64,000 nt of DNA. It comes from Sphingomonas radiodurans. Lineage in GTDB: Bacteria > Pseudomonadota > Alphaproteobacteria > Sphingomonadales > Sphingomonadaceae. Under the pieces are notes generated by a model that was not told the origin of the DNA, made no database searches, and was given only the letters and a program-made list of their open reading frames with translations. Position 1 is the first letter of the stretch; the number at the start of each line of letters is the position of its first letter. The stretch is from assembly GCF_020866845.1 (NCBI RefSeq), contig NZ_CP086594.1:372001-436000 (forward strand), read 5' to 3'. This document shows positions 1-8,523 of this stretch, one piece after another. The translations under genes were made by a program, and so were the position numbers.

Positions 1-619
1 CTTGTTCGCTCAGCTCAGTGATCGCTTGTGCCAAATTCGCTCGCGCCTGCGCTTCCCATTGCACTACGCCCCAGTCAGTGACGAACAATCGCTCGCGATC
101 AAGGAAGCGGCGTAGCACCGTAGCGCGTCCGCTGCGGAACGCTTCTGCTGGCACATATTTATATTCTGCCGCGATCTGGGTATTATAGCGTTTGAAGTCG
201 ACTTCAGATGCACCAAGTATCGCCAGATCAACGTCGAGCAATAGCGCCCCGTCGGGACACTCTTTCACGTCGGGCACCCGATGATCGATTGTCGAAAGGA
301 TAGCCGTCTCAGCGTAATCGACACTCGCCGGGTCCGCAACCGCCACCATTTCCCAGCCGCATAATTCCGCACTCAGGCATTCGTTGCGACCATGCGGGGC
401 TTTTGGATCGTAGATTGCGTCGTGCCACAGGACAAAACCGGCCGCTGCCACCGGATCGATAATTGGCACTCCATTCGCTTCGGCTGCTGCAAGGTGGCCG
501 ATCATCGCCAGCGGGTGCGACCAATCATGGTAGTGCCGCCATGGTTCGAAATATCGTGCGCGAAGCGGTGCCACCACGGGGTGCGCGAACAGCTCCGCCA
601 CGACCCTAGCGATACGCAT
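1..619 (-). CDS. HD-superfamily metal-dependent phosphohydrolase (COG4339-like), 3' end cut by window edge
   Basis: An open frame of 206 codons runs off the left edge. It carries the pattern of the COG4339 predicted metal-dependent phosphohydrolases: HYHDWSHP at residues 29-36, the HD pair in WHDAIYDP (residues 65-72), NECLSAE at 79-85, a later His in STIDHR (H113) and LLDVDLAILG (127-136), followed by a Tyr/Arg-rich tail. The ATG at 619 overlaps the stop of the upstream DUF2794 gene as TGATG, so it is translationally coupled and third in a cysE - DUF2794 - HD operon. The true substrate of this family is not known. The HD residues suggest divalent-metal phosphohydrolase activity in the cytoplasm. 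The family call is firm; only the last residues are missing. Confidence 0.85.
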   Translation of the reverse strand, partial: MRIARVVAELFAHPVVAPLRARYFEPWRHYHDWSHPLAMIGHLAAAEANGVPIIDPVAAAGFVLWHDAIYDPKAPHGRNECLSAELCGWEMVAVADPASVDYAETAILSTIDHRVPDVKECPDGALLLDVDLAILGASEVDFKRYNTQIAAEYKYVPAEAFRSGRATVLRRFLDRERLFVTDWGVVQWEAQARANLAQAITELSEQ

Positions 620-960
620 CAATCCTCGACCAATTTCATCAGCCGCCGTTCGAGCGGCGCCAGAACCGGTGCCAGTTCGTGGCCGCGCTTCACCACCTGC
701 CCCGCCTCGCTGACCAACGCCCACATACCCTGACGATTGCGAAGCGCCGGATGCTTTTCGATCCGAAACTCCGGCCGTTCCGCCGTGCGGCGAAAAGCCG
801 CGAATATCGCGGCCTCGCGACCCAGTTCGATCGCATAATCGCGCCAATGCCCTGCGGCCACCATCCGGCCGTACAGATCGAGAATGCGGTTCAGCTCAAG
901 CCGATCGAACCCGATCTGGCTCGGGCGGCTCGGAACAGGAAACGGCGTTACGACACCCAT
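619..960 (-). CDS. DUF2794 family protein
   Basis: 113 residues, matching the alphaproteobacterial DUF2794 family: a basic, Arg-rich small protein with the core LELNRILDLYGRMVAAGHWR and a segment reading AERPEFRIEKHPALR. Function is unknown for the family; no signal peptide or membrane segment is visible. I chose the ATG at 960, which overlaps the cysE stop as TGATG and has an AGGAG-like sequence upstream. A TTG three codons earlier would extend it slightly. It sits between cysE and an HD phosphohydrolase with one-base overlaps on both sides, so all three are probably one transcript. Whether the neighbours share a function is not shown by the sequence. Confidence 0.85.
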   Translation of the reverse strand: MGVVTPFPVPSRPSQIGFDRLELNRILDLYGRMVAAGHWRDYAIELGREAAIFAAFRRTAERPEFRIEKHPALRNRQGMWALVSEAGQVVKRGHELAPVLAPLERRLMKLVED

Positions 961-1646
961 CAGGCGCAATTACGCTCCTGCGCCGGTCCTTGCTCCTCAA
1001 GCAAGGCGTCGAGGCGCTTTTTCATGACCTCAAGCTCGCAGCGCAAGAGCTCCACCTTCTGCGTCGCCGGATCGAACATCTCGCTGCATGGGGTGCCATA
1101 GGCCATGAACTTGCGCTCGGGCGCCTGGCCGCCTTCGACCATCGTCGGGCGCGCCGGGATACCGACCATCACCGCGCCTTCCGGAACGTCGCGCGTGACC
1201 ACTGCATTGGCACCGACGCGCGCACGCCGACCTACCGTGATCGGACCGAGAACCTGCGCGCCCGATCCGATAATCGCGCCATCCGAAATCGTGGGATGGC
1301 GCTTGCCGGCGACGCCATTATCGGGGCTGGTGCCGCCGAGCGTGACGCACTGATAAATTGTCACGTCGTCACCGATCTCGGCCGTTTCGCCGATGACGAC
1401 GAAGCCATGGTCGATGAAGAAATTGCGCCCAATCTTCGCGCCGGGATGGATGTCGATCGCGGTCATAAAGCGCGAAAAATGGTTCACGACCCGTGCCAGC
1501 AGAAATAGCCGCGAACGATACAAGCGGTTCGCGACCCGGTGCCAGCCGAGGGCCCAAACGCCAGGGTAAGTCATAATTTCGAGACGGGAATGCGGCGCGG
1601 GATCGCGTGCGCGGATCGAATCGAGATAGTCGGCCAATCGCGCCAT
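960..1646 (-). CDS. cysE: Serine O-acetyltransferase
   Basis: 228 residues. Transfers acetyl from acetyl-CoA to L-serine, the first committed step of cysteine synthesis. A left-handed beta-helix of hexapeptide repeats spans about residues 66-165 and includes the catalytic Asp-His pair (FFIDHG, D79-H80), VTLGGTS, GKRHPTI and the closing VGIPARP. The N-terminal helical domain is short, as in the EpsC-like short CysE type, and the C-terminus is an added charged helix (about 185-220). The open frame continues upstream but that part has no family resemblance; ATG 1646 follows AGGGGAC. First gene of the cysE - DUF2794 - HD operon and divergent from a TauE-type transporter, which fits sulfur metabolism. 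Confidence 0.93.
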   Translation of the reverse strand: MARLADYLDSIRARDPAPHSRLEIMTYPGVWALGWHRVANRLYRSRLFLLARVVNHFSRFMTAIDIHPGAKIGRNFFIDHGFVVIGETAEIGDDVTIYQCVTLGGTSPDNGVAGKRHPTISDGAIIGSGAQVLGPITVGRRARVGANAVVTRDVPEGAVMVGIPARPTMVEGGQAPERKFMAYGTPCSEMFDPATQKVELLRCELEVMKKRLDALLEEQGPAQERNCA

Positions 1647-1803
1647 GACGCGTCCCCTGTCGTGAGCGGGCAATCTAGGAGGCTCTGTCGCCAAATTCCA
1701 GCGCGGCGAAGATAAGGCTGCTTGCCGCATAATATAGCGTTCTTGTAGGATATTGGATTGTGCGCCATGCGGCAGAGAGCGCAGACGCTTCTGGGGGACT
1801 GGC

Positions 1804-2568
1804 GTGGACCTATCGTTGCTGACCTTTGAAACGCTGCTGCCGTTCATATTGGTCGGCTTTGGTGCCCAGATCGTCGATGGCGCACTGGGCATGGCATTCG
1901 GGGTGATCTGCAATACCTTGCTTGTCGCAGTGATGGGCGTGTCTCCTGCACGCGCCTCCGCCAACGTGCACATTGTCGAGGCGTTCACCACCGCGGTTTC
2001 CGGCATCAGCCATGTCCTGCACGGAAACGTCGACAAGGCGCTGTTCCTGCAACTGTTGATCCCTGGCATCATCGGCGGCGTCTCCGGCGCCTATCTCCTC
2101 ACGAATATCGATGGCGAGATGATCAAGCCGTATGTGCTGGGATATCTGATCGCGATCGGCGTGTATCTGTTGATCCGTGGGCTGCTGTTCCCGCCGACTG
2201 CCAACAAGCCGAAGGTCGTCGCGCCGCTGGGGCTTATCGGCGGCTTCCTCGATGCGGCGGGCGGCGGCGGCTGGGGGCCGATCGTCACGTCCAACCTGCT
2301 GGTTCAGGGAGTCGAGCCGCGCAAGGTTGTCGGGACGGTCAATTCGGTCGAGTTCTTCCTGACGCTTACCGTTTCGGCGACCTTCATCTCACAATTGGGA
2401 CTGAAGGATTTCGCCACCGCCACGGTTGGTCTGCTGATCGGCGGCGTTTGCGCCGCGCCGTTCGGGGCGGTCATGGCGAAGAGGATACCGACCAAGACGA
2501 TGCTCATACTGGTCGGCTTCGTACTGATCGTCACCAGCACCTACGGATTCATCCGTGCGATTCTGTGA
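1804..2568 (+). CDS. TauE/SafE (TSUP) family membrane transporter
   Basis: 254 residues with about eight hydrophobic segments and the TSUP family pattern: GFGAQIVDGALGMAFG near the N-terminus and GGFLDAAGGGGWGPIVTSNL in the middle, two related half-repeats. The family exports or imports organosulfonates, sulfite or related sulfur anions at the inner membrane. The substrate cannot be read from sequence, but the divergent cysE suggests a sulfur compound. I chose the GTG at 1804, directly after CTGGGGGACT. An in-frame ATG at 1753 would add a basic extension with no family resemblance. The 157-bp cysE-tauE spacer should hold both promoters. Confidence 0.85.
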   Translation: MDLSLLTFETLLPFILVGFGAQIVDGALGMAFGVICNTLLVAVMGVSPARASANVHIVEAFTTAVSGISHVLHGNVDKALFLQLLIPGIIGGVSGAYLLTNIDGEMIKPYVLGYLIAIGVYLLIRGLLFPPTANKPKVVAPLGLIGGFLDAAGGGGWGPIVTSNLLVQGVEPRKVVGTVNSVEFFLTLTVSATFISQLGLKDFATATVGLLIGGVCAAPFGAVMAKRIPTKTMLILVGFVLIVTSTYGFIRAIL

Positions 2569-2644
2569 AATGCAGGCCGGGTTCGCATGATCGACCGAAC
2601 GCGCTAATCGGACAGCGATCGAGCGATAAAGGCGATTAAATCCG

Positions 2645-3553
2645 ATGGCCGCGACGTATCTGCCTACGCTCAAGCAGCTGCAATATCTCATCGCGCTTAA
2701 GGACCAGGGTCATTTCGGCCGCGCCGCTGACAGCGTGTTCGTGACTCAGTCGACCCTGTCGGCAGGCATTCGCGAACTTGAGACGCTGATCGGCGTGACA
2801 CTCGTCGAGCGCACCCGCCGCGTCGTCCGCTTCACCCCGCTCGGCGATGGCATCGTGGCCAAGGCACGACGCGTGGTGCGCGAGGCGGAGGAGCTTGGTG
2901 ATATGGTCCGCGCTGCCGGCCGGCCACTCACCGGCGAGATGCGGATGAGCGTAATTCCGACGATTGCTCCATTCCTGCTTCCCCGTGTTCTGCCTCGGCT
3001 GCGCGCCGACTATCCCGATCTCAAGCTGTTCCTGCGCGAGGAGCCCAGCGCCGTAGCGTGCGAGTCACTCCAGAACGGCCGCGCGGATTGCGTGCTGCTG
3101 GCGCTGCCTTACGGCTGCGGCGATGTGACGTCCGAGCCTCTGTTCGACGATCGGCTGTTCCTCGCCTTTCCGGAAGGCGAGCTGCCCGAGGGCGTAACCC
3201 CGATTTCGCCGGCGGATATCGACGAAACTCGGCTGTTGCTGCTGGAAGACGGGCATTGCCTGAAGGATCACGCCCTTGCAGCCTGCAACCGGCCCGAGCT
3301 GCGCGCTGAGGCGACGATGATGGGGACGTCGCTTCACACGATCGTCCAGATGGTCGAGAACCGCCTGGGCGTGACCATGCTGCCCGAACTCGCGCTCAAT
3401 GCCGGCATCCTCGACCATACCCACATCGCCGCGCGACCGCTGGCCGGCGATCATCCCATACGCACGATCGCGCTCGCATGGCGCCGCGCCTCGCCGCGCG
3501 AGCGCGACTTCAGGCTGCTGGCCGGGATCCTCTCGACCTTTAAGTCGGACTGA
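2645..3553 (+). CDS. oxyR: LysR-family hydrogen peroxide sensor
   Basis: 302 residues. N-terminal LysR winged helix-turn-helix (about residues 7-66: LKQLQYLIALKDQGHFGRAA, then TQSTLSAGIRELE), followed by the substrate-binding-like sensor domain. The redox motif LLLLEDGHCLKDHALAAC is present with Cys205 and Cys214 spaced by nine, as Cys199/Cys208 in E. coli OxyR, so the peroxide-sensing disulfide should form. OxyR normally activates catalase and peroxiredoxin genes. None is adjacent: upstream is the TauE transporter and downstream a kinase-like gene. Start ATG 2645 places the HTH at the expected distance. Confidence 0.92.
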   Translation: MAATYLPTLKQLQYLIALKDQGHFGRAADSVFVTQSTLSAGIRELETLIGVTLVERTRRVVRFTPLGDGIVAKARRVVREAEELGDMVRAAGRPLTGEMRMSVIPTIAPFLLPRVLPRLRADYPDLKLFLREEPSAVACESLQNGRADCVLLALPYGCGDVTSEPLFDDRLFLAFPEGELPEGVTPISPADIDETRLLLLEDGHCLKDHALAACNRPELRAEATMMGTSLHTIVQMVENRLGVTMLPELALNAGILDHTHIAARPLAGDHPIRTIALAWRRASPRERDFRLLAGILSTFKSD

Positions 3554-3634
3554 TTTCGGGCTCGATCAGCGTCGGCCTTTTGCGCTAACACTTGGACAAG
3601 CGGCGGGCGTGACGCGCCGGCGGGAGGGGGACGC

Positions 3635-3673
3635 ATGATCATGAGACGAACCGCAGGCTTGCTGTCGACATGA
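3635..3673 (+). CDS. Possible 12-residue leader ORF coupled to the downstream phosphotransferase
   Basis: An ATG at 3635 follows a very purine-rich Shine-Dalgarno (GGGAGGGGG, 3622-3630). It opens a short frame reading MIMRRTAGLLST whose TGA (3671-3673) overlaps the ATG of the next gene as ATGA. The strong ribosome site thus serves the short frame, and the phosphotransferase start at 3670 has no good site of its own except by reinitiation. It could also be the real N-terminus separated by a frameshift, or chance. Confidence 0.3.
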   Translation: MIMRRTAGLLST

Positions 3674-4719
3674 CCGGCTCATCCGGGGCGCGATTGGCTG
3701 CGGTCGCCGAGCGACACCAGTTCGACGATGCGCGCCTTGCCGCGTGGTTGGGTGCCAATATTGAGGGTGTCGGCAATGGCCTGCAAGTACGCCAATTCGT
3801 CGGCGGCGCTTCCAACCCGACCTTCATGCTCTCCACCGACGCCGGTGATTTCGTGCTGCGGAAGAAGCCGCCAGGGGCCCTGCTCGCGAGCGCCCATCAG
3901 GTGGATCGCGAGTATCGCGTGATGGCGGCGTTGCGCGATACCGGTGTGCCCGTTCCGGTAATGCGCGCCTTGTGCGTCGATCCCGAGGTGATCGGCACAT
4001 CCTTCTACGTCATGGACTATCTGGAGGGCCGGATCTTTCGCGACGCCACCCTGCCCGATCTCGCCCCGAGCGAGCGCGCCGCAGTGTACGATCAGCTGAG
4101 CGCGACGCTGGCTGCACTCCATGCGGTCGATCATCGTGCGGTGGGCCTCGATGATTATGGTCGCACGACTGGCTATTTCGAGCGCCAGATCGCGCGCTGG
4201 ACGAAGCAATATCGCGGCGCCGAGACCGAGAAGATCGTGGCGATGGAGGCGCTGATCGCCGAGCTCCCCGCGCGCATACCAATCGACGAGGCGGTGGCGA
4301 TTGCGCATGGTGATTACCGGCTGGAAAACGTGATGTTCCACCCCACCGAGCCGCGATTGATCGCGGTGCTCGACTGGGAGCTTTCAACGATCGGGCACCC
4401 GCTGGCGGACTTGGGCTATAACTGCTTCATGTGGCATTCCACGTCGACGACTTGGGGCACGTTGCAGGGCGTCGACTTTGCCGCCAGCGGCATCCCGAGC
4501 GAGGACGATTATGTCGCTGCTTACTGCCGGCGCACGGGCCGTGGCGAGATCGCCGACTGGAGCTTCTATCTCGGCTTCGCCGCCTTCCGCCTCGCCTCGA
4601 TCAGCCAGGGGGTCTATGCCCGTGCTCTCGCCGGTACGACGCCGAACGCGGGCGAGGCGATCAATGGTTGCCCGATGCTGGCGGAGCAGGCGCTCGCGTT
4701 GCTGCGCCGGGGCCGCTGA
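3670..4719 (+). CDS. Phosphotransferase family protein (aminoglycoside phosphotransferase fold, ACAD10/11-like)
   Basis: 349 residues with the protein-kinase-like APH fold: QFVGGASNPTF (42-52) in place of the nucleotide loop, catalytic loop HGDYRLEN with H213/D215, and metal-binding Asp in AVLDWELSTIGHPLADLG near residue 238. The closest recognised group is the bacterial family related to the kinase domain of ACAD10/ACAD11, which phosphorylates 4-hydroxy acyl-CoAs during catabolism, rather than an antibiotic-resistance enzyme. No acyl-CoA dehydrogenase is adjacent; the next gene is an epoxide hydrolase 12 bp downstream, probably co-transcribed. The exact substrate is unknown. Start ATG 3670 overlaps a short upstream frame. 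Confidence 0.82.
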   Translation: MTGSSGARLAAVAERHQFDDARLAAWLGANIEGVGNGLQVRQFVGGASNPTFMLSTDAGDFVLRKKPPGALLASAHQVDREYRVMAALRDTGVPVPVMRALCVDPEVIGTSFYVMDYLEGRIFRDATLPDLAPSERAAVYDQLSATLAALHAVDHRAVGLDDYGRTTGYFERQIARWTKQYRGAETEKIVAMEALIAELPARIPIDEAVAIAHGDYRLENVMFHPTEPRLIAVLDWELSTIGHPLADLGYNCFMWHSTSTTWGTLQGVDFAASGIPSEDDYVAAYCRRTGRGEIADWSFYLGFAAFRLASISQGVYARALAGTTPNAGEAINGCPMLAEQALALLRRGR

Positions 4720-4731
4720 AGGAGAAATGCG

Positions 4732-5868
4732 ATGAGCGACGCCGTGACGCCCTTCATTCTCGACGTGCCGCAACATGCGCTTGACGATCTCCAGGATCGG
4801 CTTGCGCGCACCCGCTGGCCGGAACGCGAGACGGTCGATGGGTGGCAACAGGGGGTGCCGCTTGCTGCAGCCCGTGCCTTTGTCGAGCATTGGCAAACGG
4901 GGTATGACTGGCGGCGCTGCGAAGCTGCGTTGAACGCGGTCGGGCAGTTCACGACGGAAATCGACGGGCTGAAGCTTCACTTTCTACATCGCCGCTCGCC
5001 CGAGCCGAACGCGCTGCCGATCGTGATCACACACGGCTGGCCGGGGTCGGTGATCGAGTTCATGAAGGTCATCGGGCCGTTGACCGATCCGGTCGCGCAC
5101 GGCGGCCGGGCGGAGGATGCGTTCCACGTCGTCTGCCCTTCCCTGCCCGGCTACGGCTTCTCCGATCGGCCCGCGGAGGGCTGGCCGGTGCCGCGGATCG
5201 CCAAGGCGTGGATCGTGCTGATGCAGCGGCTGGGCTATGCTCGGTTCGTGGCGCAGGGGGGGGATTGGGGATCCGCCGTGACGACCGCGATCGGCGCGAG
5301 CGGGGATCCGGCGGTTGCGGGCATTCACCTCAACATGGTCGTGGCGCGCCCGACGCCTGAGGATCTCGCCGACCCGACCGCGGCGGAGAAGGCGGCACTG
5401 GCCGACCTTCAGCGCTATTCGAAGGACGGCAACGGCTATTCGCAGCAGCAGGCAACCCGGCCGCAGACGCTTGGCTATGGACTCGTCGATTCGCCGGTCG
5501 GGCAAGCGATGTGGATCTACGAAAAGTTTCGGGAATGGACCGACTGTGACGGCACGCCGGAAAACGCACTGACCCGCGACGAGATGCTCGACGACATCAT
5601 GCTCTATTGGCTGACGGGCACCGGCGCGTCGTCGGGACGGCTATATTGGGAGAGCTTCGGCTCGTTCGCCACCGAGACGGTGCAGGTACCGACCGGGTGC
5701 AGCATCTTCCCCAAGGAGCTGTTTCGCGCGTCTCGCCGTTGGGCGGAGCGGCAGTATCCCAACATCATTCACTGGAACGAACTGCCAAAGGGCGGACACT
5801 TTGCGGCGTTCGAGCAGCCGGAACTGTTCGTGGACGAACTCCGGAAGGCGTTCCGGACGCTGCGGTAA
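4732..5868 (+). CDS. Epoxide hydrolase family protein (alpha/beta hydrolase with EHN domain)
   Basis: 378 residues. The N-terminal epoxide-hydrolase domain (about 5-110) contains DDLQDRLARTRWPE and YDWRRCEAALNAVGQF, as in juvenile-hormone-type epoxide hydrolases. The oxyanion HGWPGS is at 101-106, the nucleophile Asp178 in QGGDWGS, and the catalytic His near 356 in KGGHFAAFEQPE. The family opens epoxides to diols by way of a covalent ester intermediate. There is no signal peptide. A GGAGAAATGCG ribosome site lies just after the upstream phosphotransferase, suggesting one transcript for catabolism of an oxidised hydrophobic substrate. That pathway assignment is inference. Confidence 0.88.
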   Translation: MSDAVTPFILDVPQHALDDLQDRLARTRWPERETVDGWQQGVPLAAARAFVEHWQTGYDWRRCEAALNAVGQFTTEIDGLKLHFLHRRSPEPNALPIVITHGWPGSVIEFMKVIGPLTDPVAHGGRAEDAFHVVCPSLPGYGFSDRPAEGWPVPRIAKAWIVLMQRLGYARFVAQGGDWGSAVTTAIGASGDPAVAGIHLNMVVARPTPEDLADPTAAEKAALADLQRYSKDGNGYSQQQATRPQTLGYGLVDSPVGQAMWIYEKFREWTDCDGTPENALTRDEMLDDIMLYWLTGTGASSGRLYWESFGSFATETVQVPTGCSIFPKELFRASRRWAERQYPNIIHWNELPKGGHFAAFEQPELFVDELRKAFRTLR

Positions 5869-5871
5869 CGA

Positions 5872-5885
5872 CCGCCGGCCGGCGG
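5872..5885. terminator. Palindrome between convergent genes, probable bidirectional terminator
   Basis: The 14-base perfect palindrome CCGCCGGCCGGCGG lies in the 20-bp gap between the epoxide hydrolase stop (5868) and the stop of the convergent exported protein (5889). It can form a short GC hairpin on either strand. No long U-tract follows, so its strength as an intrinsic terminator is uncertain. Confidence 0.4.
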
Positions 5886-5888
5886 ATA

Positions 5889-6497
5889 TTATCCCACCGT
5901 CACCGTCGGCCCCGGTAGCTGCGCGCTCGCCACAAGCGCGCGGTAATCCGCAAGGTTGCGATCGAAGTAATGGATCGCCGGCGCCTCATACGTGATCATC
6001 CACAGCTTGCCGCCGACGATCGCGCCGGTTGCCTCGCCGAGGCGCTTCACTTCCTCGCCCTCCAGCGTAAAGGAATAGCGGAAGCGAAAGCCGCGGTTGC
6101 TCGCGAAGGTTGCGGGCTCGACCCCATCGACCGAGAACAGCGCCGAACCGCCCGCCAAGCGATAGCTCGCCTCGAACATTTGCACGACATCGGTCGGCAG
6201 CATCCCCGCCGCAAAGCGCGGCAGCGGTTTTTCCTTCTTGTTCACTTCCTTGAACAACGTCTGATCGGCCGCGATCCCGCCGTAGAAGGTCACCTCGTTG
6301 AGCGGCATGCCATCGAGCGTCCATGCCTCCGCGTTGCGTCCCGGGCGCGATTGCTGGCGGTTCCAGTCGATGGGAGGAGCGATCGTCATCGCCGACTTCG
6401 CGACCGCCACCCGCTGCCCATGAGTTACCAGCTTGTACGCTAACGCCGGCGTGGCGACGAGCGCGGCGGATGCCAGGAACACCATGATCTTCTTCAC
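5889..6497 (-). CDS. Exported protein of unknown function
   Basis: 202 residues. I start at the GTG at 6497, which overlaps the M48 protease stop as GTGA and follows GGAGGAA. This gives a clean signal peptide (Lys-Lys, hydrophobic core, ATPALA cleavage site about residue 20). The mature part is soluble, with a repeated beta pattern (GFRFRYSFTLEGEEVKR; GGKLWMITYEAPAIHYFDR) and no cysteines or recognised domain. It is third in an exported protein - M48 protease - exported protein operon joined by 4-base overlaps, so it probably works in the periplasm with the protease. I do not recognise the family. Confidence 0.75.
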   Translation of the reverse strand: MKKIMVFLASAALVATPALAYKLVTHGQRVAVAKSAMTIAPPIDWNRQQSRPGRNAEAWTLDGMPLNEVTFYGGIAADQTLFKEVNKKEKPLPRFAAGMLPTDVVQMFEASYRLAGGSALFSVDGVEPATFASNRGFRFRYSFTLEGEEVKRLGEATGAIVGGKLWMITYEAPAIHYFDRNLADYRALVASAQLPGPTVTVG

Positions 6498-7711
6498 GAA
6501 ACTTCCTCCGCCATCATTTCGATCATCGACCGGTCGGTCGCATCGGGTCGCGCTTTCAGATAGTTGGCAAGCGCCGCCTGCCCTTCCACGACGCGACCAG
6601 CGCGCAGCTCGACGAGCCCGAGTCCTCGCCATGCTTCGGCCGGCGTATCAGGCATCGCGGTAGCCGAGCGGTAGAAACCCGCTGCCTGCGTCAGATCGTC
6701 TGGTCGCCCGCGGGTGCGATATAGCTCGCCTCGCGCGTAGAGCAGATCCGCCGTCCAGCCGGTCTCGGCAAGCTTGCCGAGCACGAATTCGGTGCCACCA
6801 AAATCATTGAGTTTGATCTGGTCGTCGACCAATTTCGGCCACCACGGCCGCACCGCTGCGACGTAAGCAGCGCGCTCGTCCGAGCCGCCGGCTGGCTGCG
6901 CCGCGGCGAGCGTCTTCAGCGTTGCGAGGCGCTCTGCTGTCGGTGGATGGCTGCCGAAGATGCCACCATTCTTGTCCTTGCGGCTCTTGGCATTGCGCGC
7001 GATGGCGGTCGCATCCTGTTCGGCGCGCAGCTGCTCCCAAACACGCCACGCCTGGCCCGGATCGTAGCCGGCCCTCGCCATCAGTGGGACGGAGACGGCA
7101 TCGGCTTCGCTCTCCATCCCCCGCGAGAAGGTGAAGATCGACGCCGCCATGCCAAGCTGCGCGACCGACAGCGCTGCTGCCGCGGCGAGGCCGCCGACCG
7201 GGATCATCGACAGCCAAGCCGCGGCATTCGCCTTGCGTTTCACGTCGCGGAAGATCTGGATCTGATGACGGTGGGTGTAGTGGGTGAATTCGTGGCCCAG
7301 GATCGCGGCGAGTTGTGCCTCGTCGCGCATGCGCAGCAGCAGCCCCGAATTGATGATCATCATTCCGGTCGGGTACATGCTCGCGTTGAAGTCGGCCGTG
7401 CGGACGATGTAGATCCGGATCGGCGCGCACTCGCTGGCGCCGACGATGCGGCAGAAGGTGCCCCGGACATAGCCGTTCAGCGCCGGATCGCGGATGACGA
7501 ACGCACTGGTTTTGATATTGCGCTCGAGTTCCTCGACTTCCGACCAGAAGCCGCGCTCATCCTTGTCGACGGGCGTGTAGCCGGCCGTGATCGGAGCAAT
7601 TTGGGCGGCGACGGGGGCGGCAGCGGACAAAGCAAGTGCAGCCGTCAAAGCGCTGACGATGCGCCACCTTCGCTGCCCGCTGTCATTGCGGGGCTGAAGG
7701 CCCGGTTTCAC
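6494..7711 (-). CDS. M48 family metalloprotease with C-terminal repeat region (BepA-like)
   Basis: 405 residues. A signal peptide at the N-terminus ends around AAPVAAQ (residue 37). The zinc motif HEFTH is at 140-144, followed by YTHRHQ, and the third ligand lies in the MESEADAV segment (199-206), as in M48 peptidases. A membrane-associating Gly/Ala-rich loop is at 170-195. The C-terminal 110 residues (GRPDDLTQAAGFYRSA; EAWRGLGLVELRAG) look like TPR helices, the layout of BepA/YfgC outer-membrane quality-control proteases. The GTG at 7711 overlaps the upstream stop as GTGA; the longer frame to 7849 overlaps the neighbouring gene and is rejected. Likely a periplasmic chaperone-protease. Confidence 0.88.
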   Translation of the reverse strand: MKPGLQPRNDSGQRRWRIVSALTAALALSAAAPVAAQIAPITAGYTPVDKDERGFWSEVEELERNIKTSAFVIRDPALNGYVRGTFCRIVGASECAPIRIYIVRTADFNASMYPTGMMIINSGLLLRMRDEAQLAAILGHEFTHYTHRHQIQIFRDVKRKANAAAWLSMIPVGGLAAAAALSVAQLGMAASIFTFSRGMESEADAVSVPLMARAGYDPGQAWRVWEQLRAEQDATAIARNAKSRKDKNGGIFGSHPPTAERLATLKTLAAAQPAGGSDERAAYVAAVRPWWPKLVDDQIKLNDFGGTEFVLGKLAETGWTADLLYARGELYRTRGRPDDLTQAAGFYRSATAMPDTPAEAWRGLGLVELRAGRVVEGQAALANYLKARPDATDRSMIEMMAEEVS

Positions 7712-8457
7712 TTCTTGGGCGCCGGCTCGGCAGACGGAGCCGCCTGCCCTTCGCGCAGCGGGAATTGCGTGAACAATTGCTCGACCCGCTTGGTCGCGCC
7801 CTCGTCCGTCCTGACGTCGCCACCCGACGCCGGGTCGACATTGAACCACACGATATTGCCCGTCTTCAGATCGACCAGCGCGGCATAGCTCGCGTGGATG
7901 CCGGCGGGCATGTACCCGCCGAACATCCCGGCGAAGAGCAGCTGCATCACCTTGCGGCCCGCCGTGCCATACGCGTCATGGGTCGAGACGAAGAGCGCGT
8001 AATCGCCGCCGCCGATCTCACCGAGCTTTGTCGCGCCCGGCCCGAGCGTCCAATCGAACTTGTTCTTCTTCGTCGGCAGACCGGCGCCGGGCGCCATCTT
8101 GTGCTGGGTGATCGCCGCGGCGACGGTGCGGAACAGCGCCTGATAATCGGCCACCACCTGCGCATTCTCGCCTTCTTGATCGGCGAGAAAGATCACTTCG
8201 TTGCCGCCGCCCTTCTGGTGCGCGTCGATCTGCGCCGCGAGCTTGGTGCGCGCCGCCGCCGTCCAATCGGCGTTGGGCTCCTCGACCGTGCCGACGCCCA
8301 TCGAGCCGACCTTCACGTCGGGGCGGAAGACGATGATTTTTACCGGTTTGTCGGCGGGGAAGCGGAAGCTCGTATCCGCCTTGATCTCGGCCTGCCCGGG
8401 CAAGGACGCGCAAGTCAGCAATACCGCCAGCGCGATGAACAGACGCGATCGACCCAC
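7708..8457 (-). CDS. Exported protein of unknown function, first gene of the M48 operon
   Basis: 249 residues from a GTG at 8457 preceded by GGGGGGATT. A signal peptide covers about residues 1-23 (hydrophobic ALAVLLTCASLPGQA). The Cys there is preceded by Thr, so it does not make a good lipobox. The mature protein begins with PADKPVKIIVFRPDVKVGSM, contains GGGNEVIFLADQEGEN, and ends in a Pro/Ala/Lys tail. The central GGDYALFVSTHDAYGT and MFGGYMPAGIHASYAALVDL resemble lipoprotein-like envelope proteins that read out as alpha/beta, but I cannot name a family. Coupling to the M48 protease by GTGA suggests a periplasmic partner. Confidence 0.72.
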   Translation of the reverse strand: MGRSRLFIALAVLLTCASLPGQAEIKADTSFRFPADKPVKIIVFRPDVKVGSMGVGTVEEPNADWTAAARTKLAAQIDAHQKGGGNEVIFLADQEGENAQVVADYQALFRTVAAAITQHKMAPGAGLPTKKNKFDWTLGPGATKLGEIGGGDYALFVSTHDAYGTAGRKVMQLLFAGMFGGYMPAGIHASYAALVDLKTGNIVWFNVDPASGGDVRTDEGATKRVEQLFTQFPLREGQAAPSAEPAPKK

Positions 8458-8523
8458 TGCAATCCCCCCGGATTTCTCCGCGCGTTCAACGCGCTGGACG
8501 TTGGCTAGCCGGGCGCGCTGCGA

